From NCBI GenBank assembly GCA_025352915.1, contig JANXSA010000539.1, forward strand, positions 1 to 14,049: a stretch of 14,049 nucleotides of DNA. The letters run 5' to 3'. This DNA comes from Rhodospirillales bacterium (GTDB lineage Bacteria; Pseudomonadota; Alphaproteobacteria; Acetobacterales; Acetobacteraceae). Shown here piece after piece: positions 8,016-14,043 of the stretch; positions within the stretch are counted from its first letter, which is position 1; every line of letters starts with the position of its first letter. The position numbers were made by a program, and so were the translations under genes. The notes below the pieces were generated by a model that worked only from the letters and a program-made list of their open reading frames with translations, made no database searches and had not been told where the DNA came from.

Positions 8016-8357
8016 TCAGCTGCCCTCGTAGACCGCGAAGAACTTGCGGACCGGCTTCACCGTTTCCCACACGCCCTTGAAGCCCTTGGGAATTACGAAG
8101 GTGTCGCCGGCGACATAGGTTTCCGAGTGGCCTGTCTCATCGGTCAACCGGACTTCGCCCTCGAGCAAGGTGCACAACTCGTCCTTGATATAGGCGATCT
8201 CGGAACGCGCCGGCTGGGCTGACCAGAATCCGGTGCGGAACGACCCGTTGGGGCTGGCGTACCAGGTGCGGCTGGTCATGCGCTTGCCCTCGTCGGGCTG
8301 GGCTGCCTTGTCGAAGCGCACGCTGCGCACGGCGGTGGTGACGGCGTCGTTGGGCAT
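8016..8357 (-). CDS. Cupin domain protein (Cupin_3/DUF861-like)
   Basis: A 113-residue single cupin. The two cupin motifs read IAYIKDELCTLLEGEVRLTDETG (54-76) and YVAGDTFVIPKGFKGVWETVKPVRKFFAVYE (81-111), the pattern of the DUF861 (Cupin_3) group related to ureidoglycine aminohydrolase-like cupins. The canonical metal-binding histidines of enzymatic cupins are not evident in motif 1, where Glu and Cys residues occur instead, so metal binding and catalysis are uncertain. A strong Shine-Dalgarno, AGGGAGGA on the minus strand, precedes the ATG at 8357 by a few bases. It lies 68 bases downstream of gloA on the same strand and could be the third gene of an lpxI-gloA-cupin unit. The AGGGC/GCCCT pairing around 8010-8035 is a weak candidate for a shared terminator with the convergent small ORF. 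Confidence 0.82.
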   Translation of the reverse strand: MPNDAVTTAVRSVRFDKAAQPDEGKRMTSRTWYASPNGSFRTGFWSAQPARSEIAYIKDELCTLLEGEVRLTDETGHSETYVAGDTFVIPKGFKGVWETVKPVRKFFAVYEGS

Positions 8358-8425
8358 GGCGTCCTCCCTTGGGGTTCAATAGGCAGAATGACGCAGGATC
8401 GCGCCGGCGTCATCCGCCACGTGGC

Positions 8426-8821
8426 TCAGCCGCGCTGGATCAGCTCGATCTTATAGCCGTCGGGGTCGTCGACGAAGGCGATCACGGTGGTGCCGAACTT
8501 CACCGGGCCGGGCTCGCGACTGATCTTGGCGCCACTGGCACGCAGCCGCTCGCAAGCGGCATAGACGTCCGGCATGCCGATGGCGAGATGCCCGAAGCCG
8601 CTGCCGAGATCGTACTTGTCCACCCCATAGTTGTAGGTCAGCTCCAGCTCGGTCTGGTCCGGGCGATCGGCATAGCCAAGGAAGGCCAGCGTGTACTTGC
8701 CATCCGGCACATCGCGCCGGCGCAACTCCATCATGCCGAACATGGTGCAGTAGAAATTGACGCTGCGATCGAGGTCGCCGACGCGCAGCATAGTATGCAG
8801 GTAGCGGAAGTTCTCGGTCAT
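8426..8821 (-). CDS. gloA: Lactoylglutathione lyase (glyoxalase I)
   Basis: Converts the hemithioacetal of methylglyoxal and glutathione to S-lactoylglutathione, the first step of methylglyoxal detoxification. With the ATG at 8821 the protein has 131 residues and matches bacterial glyoxalase I end to end. All four expected metal ligands are present: His9 (YLHTMLRV), Glu60 (ELELTYNYGVDKYD), His78 (GFGHLAI) and Glu126 (DGYKIELIQ). The set and spacing match the Ni-type E. coli enzyme (His5, Glu56, His74, Glu122), though metal preference is inferred. The frame extends to a TTG at 8848 inside lpxI, but the ATG at 8821 is preferred because GGAGA (8828-8832, minus strand) lies six bases upstream and the N terminus is then canonical. 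Only two bases separate it from the lpxI stop, so the genes are cotranscribed. Confidence 0.95.
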   Translation of the reverse strand: MTENFRYLHTMLRVGDLDRSVNFYCTMFGMMELRRRDVPDGKYTLAFLGYADRPDQTELELTYNYGVDKYDLGSGFGHLAIGMPDVYAACERLRASGAKISREPGPVKFGTTVIAFVDDPDGYKIELIQRG

Positions 8822-8823
8822 CC

Positions 8824-9732
8824 TCAGTCTCCGGTTGGAATGGGGCAATCCCGGTCAAAACCCAAGGGATCAAAACCCAATGGGCCAAAACCCAGGGGGT
8901 CAAAACCCAGGAGAAACAGGCCCGCCGCATCGGCCAGGGCAATGGCTTCCTCGCGCTCGGCCAGAAGCGTGCCTCCGGCCTCGAAGGCAACACCGCGCAG
9001 CCCGGCGGCAGCGGCGTTGCGGATGGTCTGGGCTCCGATGGTCGGAAGATCGGCCCGGCGCTCCTGTCCCGGCTTGACCAGCTTGACCAGCACGCCTCCC
9101 GCCCCCTCGCGGCGCAGCGGACCACAACGGGCGAGCATGGCATCGGTGCCTTCAATCGCCTCGACCGCCAGGACCAGTCCCTGTTGCACCACGCAGCCCT
9201 GGCCGACATCGACCTCGCCAAGCCGCCGCGCCACCGCGACGCCGCGGGCAATGTCGGTCATCGCCTGGGCATCTGGTGCAACCTGTGTCAGCAATCCGCG
9301 CGGACCGAGCGCCTCCTGAAGCACCTCGTGTGCGCCCACCACGTTGAACCCGAGTTCGCCCAGGACCTTGATGACGGCGCGCAGCAACCCGTCATCGCCG
9401 GCAAAGGCCGCGCGGCCGATGCGCGCGAGCAGCTTCGCACCTTCAGCATCCGGCCGCAGATCGAAAAACCCGGGACGCCGCACCGTGCCAACCAGCACGA
9501 GGTCGCGCACCTGATTCGCGCGCAACAGCTCCAGAATGCGGCCGACGGCGCCGATTCGCGCAACGGCATGGGGATAGGCGGCCAACAGCGCCGGCTGGGC
9601 AAAGCCCTCCAGCCCCAACACAAATACCGCGCGCCCCGCAGCCTGCGCCGCGGCGGCCACGCGCAACGGCATCATGCCGCCACCGGCAATGATACCGAGA
9701 GTGCCGCGCGCCTCAGAGGTCCCGCTATCCAT
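8824..9732 (-). CDS. lpxI: UDP-2,3-diacylglucosamine pyrophosphatase LpxI, repeat-extended C terminus
   Basis: Fourth step of lipid A synthesis: hydrolyses UDP-2,3-diacylglucosamine to lipid X (2,3-diacylglucosamine 1-phosphate) and UMP at the inner membrane face. LpxI (DUF1009) replaces LpxH in many alphaproteobacteria. The 302 residues show LGIIAGGGMMPLRVA (12-26), VGTVRRPGF (81-89), GDDGLLRAV (112-120), VVQQGLVLAVEAIEGTDA (181-198) and KPGQERRADLPTIG (220-233). Asp228 is a plausible match to the essential Asp225 described in Caulobacter LpxI, though I could not align them. The family normally ends soon after a GLFxxGxxP block, which here is GLFLLGFDP (271-279). Beyond it a 23-residue tail is made of three further L-G-F-(D/G)-(P/R) units plus DCPIPTGD, encoded by a 15-bp tandem repeat. 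AGGA upstream of the ATG supports the start. The gene sits outside any lpxD-fabZ-lpxA-lpxB cluster. Confidence 0.94.
   Translation of the reverse strand: MDSGTSEARGTLGIIAGGGMMPLRVAAAAQAAGRAVFVLGLEGFAQPALLAAYPHAVARIGAVGRILELLRANQVRDLVLVGTVRRPGFFDLRPDAEGAKLLARIGRAAFAGDDGLLRAVIKVLGELGFNVVGAHEVLQEALGPRGLLTQVAPDAQAMTDIARGVAVARRLGEVDVGQGCVVQQGLVLAVEAIEGTDAMLARCGPLRREGAGGVLVKLVKPGQERRADLPTIGAQTIRNAAAAGLRGVAFEAGGTLLAEREEAIALADAAGLFLLGFDPLGFGPLGFDPLGFDRDCPIPTGD
8855..8914 (-). repeat. Four-copy 15-bp tandem repeat in the 3' end of lpxI
   Basis: Four head-to-tail 15-bp units at 8855-8869, 8870-8884, 8885-8899 and 8900-8914. The first nine to ten bases (t/c)CAAAACCCA are nearly invariant and the last five are G-rich and variable. 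On the coding (minus) strand the units give Leu-Gly-Phe-Asp-Pro, Leu-Gly-Phe-Gly-Pro, Leu-Gly-Phe-Asp-Pro and Leu-Gly-Phe-Asp-Arg at residues 275-294. Because the unit is five codons, copy-number change would keep the reading frame. The first coded unit coincides with what looks like the natural LpxI C terminus, so the array probably arose by local duplication of that end. The AAAA tracts and Leu codon TTG stand out from the GC-rich surroundings. Confidence 0.95.
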
Positions 9733-9844
9733 GCAGCACTTCCTGCCGCAACACCGAATTTTGCGCCAGCCCTTGAATGCCGCCCGTTGACGCGACGCGG
9801 GGCAGTTGCCACGGTCGCATCAATTCAGCAGCACATTGGAACCC
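9733..9844. promoter_or_regulatory. Divergent intergenic region between lpxI and the YeiH-family gene
   Basis: These 112 bases separate two divergently transcribed genes and must hold the promoter for lpxI on the minus strand and, probably, one for the membrane protein on the plus strand. A ribosome-binding site for lpxI (AGGA, minus strand, about 9741-9744) is visible. On the plus strand TTGACG (9787-9792) resembles a -35 element, but the hexamer 17 bases later (CACGGT, 9810-9815) is a poor -10, so I do not assign a promoter. No clear operator palindrome was seen. Confidence 0.4.
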
Positions 9845-10888
9845 ATGGCCTCCGCATCGCAAGCGTCCTTTGCCGGCAAGGTTGGCAGCCTTCTGCCGGG
9901 CATTTTTCTATGTGTGGCGGTTACGGCCGCGGCCGCTGGGTTGGCCTGGCTCGAGGCCAGGCTGATGGGCCGCGCCTGGGTTGAGGCGCTGGTGATCGCC
10001 ATTCTGCTCGGCACGGCGATCCGCAGCGTGTGGACACCACCGGCCTTCCTGCAGAGCGGCATCGCGTATGCCGGCAAGCAGATGCTGGAGTTCGCTGTCG
10101 TCCTGCTGGGGGCATCGGTCAGCGCCCTGACCATTGTCGCCGCCGGTCCGGTGCTGATGCTCAGCGTCATCCTGGTCGTGGCCGGCGCGCTAAGCGCAAG
10201 CTTCCTGATCGGACGCGCCCTCGGCCTGCCAGCGAAGATGGCGACGCTGATTGCCAGCGGCAATGCGATCTGCGGCAATTCGGCCATCGCGGCGGTTGCC
10301 CCGGTCATCGGCGCCACAAAGGAAGACGTAGCGGCCTCGATCGCCTTCACCGCAGTGCTGGGGGTGATCACCGTCCTGGTGCTGCCGTTCATCGGCGACC
10401 TGTTGCACATGACCATGTCGCAGTATGGCACGCTGGCGGGAATGACCGTCTATGCGGTGCCACAGGTCCTGGCCGCCACGGTGCCGATGGGGCAGGAAGC
10501 AGTGGAGATGGGCACGCTCGTTAAGCTTATACGCGTGCTGATGCTCGGCCCGGTCTGCGTGGCCCTGTCAATTATCGTCCATCGCGCGGGCCAGAAGGCC
10601 GGCGGAACGGCCAAGCTCGGCTTCAGCAAGATGGTCCCGTGGTTCATCATCGGCTTTCTGGCGATGCTCGTTATCCGCTCGCTGGGCCTGATCCCCGACC
10701 TGCTGTTGGACCCGGTAAAGCTGATAGCAGGCCTGTTGACCACCATCGCCATGGCGGCACTCGGCCTGGGTGTCGACGTTCGGGTGGTGGCACGTGCGGG
10801 GGGGCGGGTTACGGCGGCAGTGACCTGCTCGCTGGTGATGCTGGCGGTGATCAGTGTCACTCTGATCCGCTTCCTCGGGGTGGCATAG
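9845..10888 (+). CDS. YeiH/UPF0324 family putative sulfate exporter
   Basis: A polytopic inner-membrane protein of 347 residues with about nine or ten hydrophobic segments, matching the YeiH/YadS-type family annotated as putative sulfate exporters; for most members the substrate has not been shown. The family hallmark GNAICGNSAIAAVAPVI is at 139-155. Further typical blocks are KQMLEFAVVLLGASVS (78-93), GTLAGMTVYAVPQVLAA (195-211), KLIRVLMLGPV (227-237) and, near the C terminus, TTIAMAALGLGVDVR. The frame is open to a TTG at 9806, but the ATG at 9845 is preferred: it gives the usual family length and is preceded by a modest GGA-containing site (about 9838-9840). It diverges from lpxI and is followed 75 bases later by a peptidase gene on the same strand. 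No sulfur-metabolism genes are visible nearby to support a sulfate role. Confidence 0.88.
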   Translation: MASASQASFAGKVGSLLPGIFLCVAVTAAAAGLAWLEARLMGRAWVEALVIAILLGTAIRSVWTPPAFLQSGIAYAGKQMLEFAVVLLGASVSALTIVAAGPVLMLSVILVVAGALSASFLIGRALGLPAKMATLIASGNAICGNSAIAAVAPVIGATKEDVAASIAFTAVLGVITVLVLPFIGDLLHMTMSQYGTLAGMTVYAVPQVLAATVPMGQEAVEMGTLVKLIRVLMLGPVCVALSIIVHRAGQKAGGTAKLGFSKMVPWFIIGFLAMLVIRSLGLIPDLLLDPVKLIAGLLTTIAMAALGLGVDVRVVARAGGRVTAAVTCSLVMLAVISVTLIRFLGVA

Positions 10889-10936
10889 CGCCGCCGTTTC
10901 GCCCTATCACCTGGGCCATGCTCACATGCTGCGGCA

Positions 10937-10951
10937 ACAATCTTGGATTGT
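10937..10951. promoter_or_regulatory. Perfect 6-bp inverted repeat beside the peptidase ribosome-binding site
   Basis: The 15 bases ACAATC-TTG-GATTGT form a perfect inverted repeat with a three-base centre, lying in the 75-base gap before the M20 peptidase gene. Its right arm ends exactly where the Shine-Dalgarno AAGGA (10952-10956) begins, so a bound protein or an RNA hairpin there could affect initiation. It is markedly AT-richer than the flanking sequence. It may be an operator, a weak hairpin, or chance; no regulator is identified. Confidence 0.3.
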
Positions 10952-10963
10952 AAGGAAACCCTG

Positions 10964-12103
10964 ATGGACCTTTCGTTCGACCCCAACACCCTGCCGTTTG
11001 ACGCCGACGCCATGCTGGCGGGATTGCGGCCCTGGATTGAATGCGAAAGCCCCACCTTCGATGCGGCCGCGGTGGAGCGGATGCTCGACCTGGCGGCGCG
11101 CGACCTCGTCGTCGCCGGCGCCCGCATCGAGCGGATCGCCGGCCGGATGGGTTTTGGCGGTTGCCTGCGCGCCACCTTCCCGCACCAGAGCACCGAGCCC
11201 GGCATCCTGGTGATGGGCCACATGGACACCGTCCACCCCGTCGGCACCCTGGCAAAACTGCCGTTCCGCCGCGACGGCGAGAAATGCTACGGCCCGGCGA
11301 TCCAGGACATGAAGGGCGGCAACTACCTGTCGCTGGAAGCCATCCGCCAGCTGGCCCGGGCGGGGATCAAGACCAATCTGCCGGTGACCTTCCTGTTCAC
11401 CCCGGACGAGGAAGTCGGCAGCCCGAGCACCCGCGACGTGATCGAGGCCGAGGCCGCCCGACACAAATACGTGCTGGTGCCGGAGCCCGGCCGCCCGGAT
11501 GGCGGCGTGGTGACCGGCCGCTACGCCATCGCCCGCTTCAACCTGGAATCAACCGGCCGGCCGAGCCATGCCGGCTCGCGCCCGGGCGAAGGGCGCAGCG
11601 CGATCCGCGAGATGGCCCGCCAGTTGATCGCCATCGAGGACATGACAACCGCCGACTGCACCTTCAGCGTCGGCGTGATCAACGGCGGCACCTGGGTGAA
11701 TTGCGTCACCACCACCTGCACCGGCGAAGCGCTGTCGATGGCCAAGAAGCAGGAAGATCTAGACCATGGCGTGGAGGCGATGCTGGCGCTGCGGGCCAGC
11801 AGCAACGACGTGCAGTTCCAGGTAACCCGCGGCGTCACCCGCCCGGTGTGGGAGCCGGATGCCAAGGGCATGGCGCTCTATGACCACGCCCGCCGGATCG
11901 CCAACCGGCTCGGCTTCGACATCGCGCACCAGAGCAGTGGCGGCGGCTCGGACGGCAACTTCACCGGTGCCATGGGCATCCCCACGCTCGACGGCCTCGG
12001 CGTTCAGGGTGCCGGCGCCCACACGCTGGAGGAGCATATCGAGGTAGCGAGCCTGGCCCGGCGCGGCAAGCTGATGGCGGGACTGCTGGCCAGCCTGGAA
12101 TAA
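10964..12103 (+). CDS. M20 family metallopeptidase (carboxypeptidase G2-like)
   Basis: A zinc-dependent hydrolase of the M20 peptidase family, 379 residues from the ATG at 10964. Likely metal-site residues: His86 in MGHMDTVHP (with Asp88), bridging Asp115 in GPAIQDMKGG, general base Glu149 and ligand Glu150 in TPDEEVGS, Glu174 in VPEPG, and His353 in GAGAHTLEEH. The dimerisation/lid domain (about 185-295) contains STGRPSHAGSRPGEGRSA with His202. The segment usually reading N-V-(I/V)-P in this family reads VNCVTTTCTGEALSMAK, which I recall as typical of one proteobacterial subgroup. The ATG is preferred over an in-frame TTG at 10943 because AAGGA (10952-10956) lies seven bases upstream. No signal peptide is evident, so it is probably cytoplasmic. 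The substrate (folate-type glutamate, dipeptide or acyl-amino acid) cannot be decided from sequence. Confidence 0.92.
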   Translation: MDLSFDPNTLPFDADAMLAGLRPWIECESPTFDAAAVERMLDLAARDLVVAGARIERIAGRMGFGGCLRATFPHQSTEPGILVMGHMDTVHPVGTLAKLPFRRDGEKCYGPAIQDMKGGNYLSLEAIRQLARAGIKTNLPVTFLFTPDEEVGSPSTRDVIEAEAARHKYVLVPEPGRPDGGVVTGRYAIARFNLESTGRPSHAGSRPGEGRSAIREMARQLIAIEDMTTADCTFSVGVINGGTWVNCVTTTCTGEALSMAKKQEDLDHGVEAMLALRASSNDVQFQVTRGVTRPVWEPDAKGMALYDHARRIANRLGFDIAHQSSGGGSDGNFTGAMGIPTLDGLGVQGAGAHTLEEHIEVASLARRGKLMAGLLASLE

Positions 12104-12360
12104 GCCTCCGGTCAGGTGCCCTGGCCGAAACAATGCCTTTATCAATCGCACGCTATTGAGATACGCAATCGCCGGCGCGCCGCGATTGGGACCCAGCTCG
12201 GTCACAGTGTAGCCATGAGGAGTGAATAGCTTTCGGCGAAGCGGGCAATGCAATGGCCATCTTGGCACGGGCCACGCGTTGTCGTAGCAGTTGGTATGCA
12301 GTCATTGCACAGGAAGGATGTGCCGGTGCGCATTGATCGCCCACCCGGATCGGGATCGGC
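12104..12360. other. Gene-free stretch between the peptidase and GT-C genes
   Basis: The longest stretch without a convincing gene (257 bases). After the hairpin at 12109-12127 its sequence is visibly less GC-rich than the genes around it, for example around 12128-12170 and 12215-12320. Stops break up the plus-strand frames. A minus-strand frame is open through it, but that frame continues antisense into the peptidase gene and matches nothing I recognise. It presumably holds the promoter of the downstream membrane protein; I could not pick out convincing -35/-10 hexamers. Near the right end, AGGAAGG (12311-12317) is a strong ribosome-binding-site sequence placed too far from the ATG at 12361 to serve it directly. 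Confidence 0.6.
12109..12127 (+). terminator. Hairpin just after the M20 peptidase gene
   Basis: Arms 12109-12116 (CGGTCAGG) and 12120-12127 (CCTGGCCG) form an eight-base-pair stem with one G-U wobble and a three-base loop (TGC), starting five bases after the stop codon. It is followed by AAACAATGCCTTT rather than a clean T-run, so it resembles the U-poor terminator hairpins common in GC-rich bacteria. Position and stem quality favour a terminator or 3'-end stabiliser. Confidence 0.45.
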
Positions 12361-12367
12361 ATGGTGA
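12326..12367 (+). CDS. Possible 13-residue leader peptide ORF
   Basis: A GTG at 12326 lies eight bases after the strong Shine-Dalgarno AGGAAGG (12311-12317) and opens a 13-codon frame reading MRIDRPPGSGSAW, with a TGA at 12365-12367. Its end overlaps the start of the large membrane-protein gene (ATG at 12361), an arrangement suited to translational coupling. The same Shine-Dalgarno cannot easily serve the downstream ATG, which has only GGGA (12352-12355) close by. There is no conservation evidence, and short frames like this arise by chance, so this is a suggestion only. Confidence 0.2.
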   Translation: MRIDRPPGSGSAW

Positions 12368-14001
12368 CGACGCGGTCAGCCCCACTTGACCGGCCTGGTA
12401 TTGATGCGCGTCGCGGCTGGCGCATTGATGCGGTCGCCCTTGCAATTCTCGGCGTCGTCACGTTGTTCATCCTGACCACCGTCATCCGCTCGCCGCTGAA
12501 GGACGACGTGGCCTGGCTGTTGTGGGTCGCCAAGAAATGGCTCGCCGGGCGGGAGCTCTATGTCGACCTGGTCGAGGTCAATCCGCCCCTGGTGATCTGG
12601 CTCTATGCCATCCCGGCGGCCATCGCCGGCTGGTTCAATCTGGCGCCGAAGCTGGCCTCGACCATGTTCTTCACCGCGATCCTGCTCGGATCGGCCTGGT
12701 GGACCGCCACCCTGCTCCAGGGCCGGGCACCGCTGCTGGAACGGCGCGTGCCGGTATTCAGCCTGATCGGCACGCTGCTGCTGGTGCTGCCCGGCGTCGA
12801 GTTCGGCCAGCGCGAACACCTCCTGGCCGCCGTCGTCCTGCCTTACATCGCGCTGTTCGTCCGCGCGCTGGAGGGCGAGCGCGAACCGTTGACCCAGGCC
12901 GCGATCGCCGGCGCCATCGCCGCCCTCGGCTGTGCGATGAAGCCGAGCTACGCGCTGGCGCTGGTGCTCGTCGAACTGATGGGCGTGGTGCGCGGCCATC
13001 GCAAGATTCGCCTGGCACCGCTGGCCTTCGTGGCGACGACCGGACTTTACGGCGTCGCCGTGCTGGTGTTCGAGCCGGACTTCCTGACCAAGGCCGTGCC
13101 GCTGGCTCTGGCGCTCTACGGCGGCACCGACACCTCGGTCTGGCGCATCCTGGTGGAGAGCCGAAACCTGCTGTTCGAGCAGGCCGTTGCGCTGGTGCTG
13201 TGCTGGTACAGCCAGGAGACCCTTGGCCGCCATTCGCCCTTCCTGCGGCACCTGTACCTGGCATTGGTCGCCTTCGCCGTGGCCTGCACCGTGCTGTTCG
13301 TGATGCAGGGCAAGGACTGGTTCTATCATCGCCTGCCGGCAACCACGGCCACCATGCTGGCGCTGCTGCTATGGCTGTCGGTCGTCGTAACCGCGCAGGC
13401 GGGTCGGCTGAGCGTCCACGTGCCGGTCCTGCCTTGGCGACGCCTCGCAGCACCGATGGGCCTCACGGTCGCGGCCCTGATCTTGTTCGGCGTGGCCAAT
13501 GTCCAGCGCATCCGCCCCTGGGTCGAAGCCGCCGCCGAGCCGAACCTGTCGACCGAGGTCAAACTTGTAAAACTGCTCACCCGCGAAAAGGCGAAGACCT
13601 ACATCGCCTTTTCCGAATGGATCGGGCTGGGCTTTCCCGTCGTCAACGACAGCGGCGTCTCCTGGACCTCGCGCTTCGACTCGATGTGGGCGCTCAAGGG
13701 CGAAATCTGGAAAGCCCGCCAGGACGGCCGGGCCCCGAAGGAATGGCCGATCCGGCGCTGGGTGGCGCGTGACTTCGTCGCCGGGTGCCCGGACATCGCC
13801 GTGGTCGATACGCGCGAAGGCACGAACTACATCGGCGTCCTGGTCGCATCCGACGAGGAATTCGCCCGCGCCTGGTCGCATTACCGCGAAATCGCCTCGT
13901 TCGACGGGCTGCGCGTGTTCAAGCGCGACGAGGCCGGCTGTGCCAGCGAACCGCTGCCGCCGGGCCGACCGCCACAAACCGCGGTGGTGCCTAGCGAGTA
14001 A
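12361..14001 (+). CDS. Polytopic membrane protein, probable GT-C fold glycosyltransferase
   Basis: A 546-residue inner-membrane protein with roughly ten hydrophobic segments in residues 22-382 and a soluble, probably periplasmic, C-terminal domain (about 385-530). The first loop after the first membrane helix contains KDDVAWLLWVAKKWLAGRELYVDL (47-70) followed by EVNPPLVIWLYAIPA. An acidic pair in loop 1 followed by G-x-x-L-Y-x-D and N-P-P is typical of GT-C enzymes of the PMT/ArnT (GT39/GT83) kind, which transfer sugars from polyprenyl-phosphate donors. Asp48 and Asp49 are candidate catalytic residues. Other notable blocks are PGVEFGQREHLLAA (144-157) and VMQGKDWFYHRLPA (314-327). GGGA at 12352-12355 precedes the ATG, and the frame is closed upstream by a TGA at 12334-12336. 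Donor and acceptor are unknown; a nearby lipid A gene is suggestive but not evidence. It could also be a non-enzymatic relative. Confidence 0.72.
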   Translation: MVTTRSAPLDRPGIDARRGWRIDAVALAILGVVTLFILTTVIRSPLKDDVAWLLWVAKKWLAGRELYVDLVEVNPPLVIWLYAIPAAIAGWFNLAPKLASTMFFTAILLGSAWWTATLLQGRAPLLERRVPVFSLIGTLLLVLPGVEFGQREHLLAAVVLPYIALFVRALEGEREPLTQAAIAGAIAALGCAMKPSYALALVLVELMGVVRGHRKIRLAPLAFVATTGLYGVAVLVFEPDFLTKAVPLALALYGGTDTSVWRILVESRNLLFEQAVALVLCWYSQETLGRHSPFLRHLYLALVAFAVACTVLFVMQGKDWFYHRLPATTATMLALLLWLSVVVTAQAGRLSVHVPVLPWRRLAAPMGLTVAALILFGVANVQRIRPWVEAAAEPNLSTEVKLVKLLTREKAKTYIAFSEWIGLGFPVVNDSGVSWTSRFDSMWALKGEIWKARQDGRAPKEWPIRRWVARDFVAGCPDIAVVDTREGTNYIGVLVASDEEFARAWSHYREIASFDGLRVFKRDEAGCASEPLPPGRPPQTAVVPSE

Positions 14002-14022
14002 GGCTGGCTCCGCCCAGACCCG

Positions 14023-14043
14023 CCAGGGGGCCAAGCCCCCTGG
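14023..14043. terminator. Strong GC hairpin after the GT-C gene
   Basis: Arms 14023-14031 (CCAGGGGGC) and 14035-14043 (GCCCCCTGG) pair perfectly over nine base pairs around a three-base loop (CAA), beginning 22 bases after the stop codon. The following bases are ACCCTT up to the window edge, so a T-run cannot be judged. Position and stability suggest a transcription terminator, and the symmetry would allow it to act in both directions. Similar CCAGGGGGC/GCCCCCTGG palindromes recur, as I remember it, in intergenic regions of Rhodospirillales genomes, so it may also be one copy of a dispersed repeat. Confidence 0.6.

Noticed and set aside
8822..8848. TTG start extending gloA into lpxI
   Set aside because: The ATG at 8821 has a well-placed GGAGA and yields the usual glyoxalase I N terminus.
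8855..8914. Short direct repeats considered as a CRISPR-like array
   Set aside because: Units are contiguous 15-mers with no spacers and lie in frame inside a coding sequence.
8369..9319. Plus-strand frame of 316 codons containing a Lys-Pro-Gly-Ser repeat segment
   Set aside because: It reads the lpxI 15-bp repeat on the opposite strand; LpxI and GloA on the minus strand have complete motifs and ribosome-binding sites.
9806..9844. TTG start extending the YeiH-family protein by 13 residues
   Set aside because: The extra residues are not family-like and the ATG at 9845 gives the normal length; it remains possible.
12153..12268. Minus-strand reading through the gene-free stretch that gives KLFTPHGYTVTELG and similar, considered as a gene remnant
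   Set aside because: I could not match it to any family; the frame simply continues antisense into the peptidase gene, so there is no support for a pseudogene.
12376..13329. A 317-codon minus-strand frame opposite the GT-C-like gene
   Set aside because: Gln/His/Arg/Asp-rich composition typical of antisense reading of a membrane protein gene.
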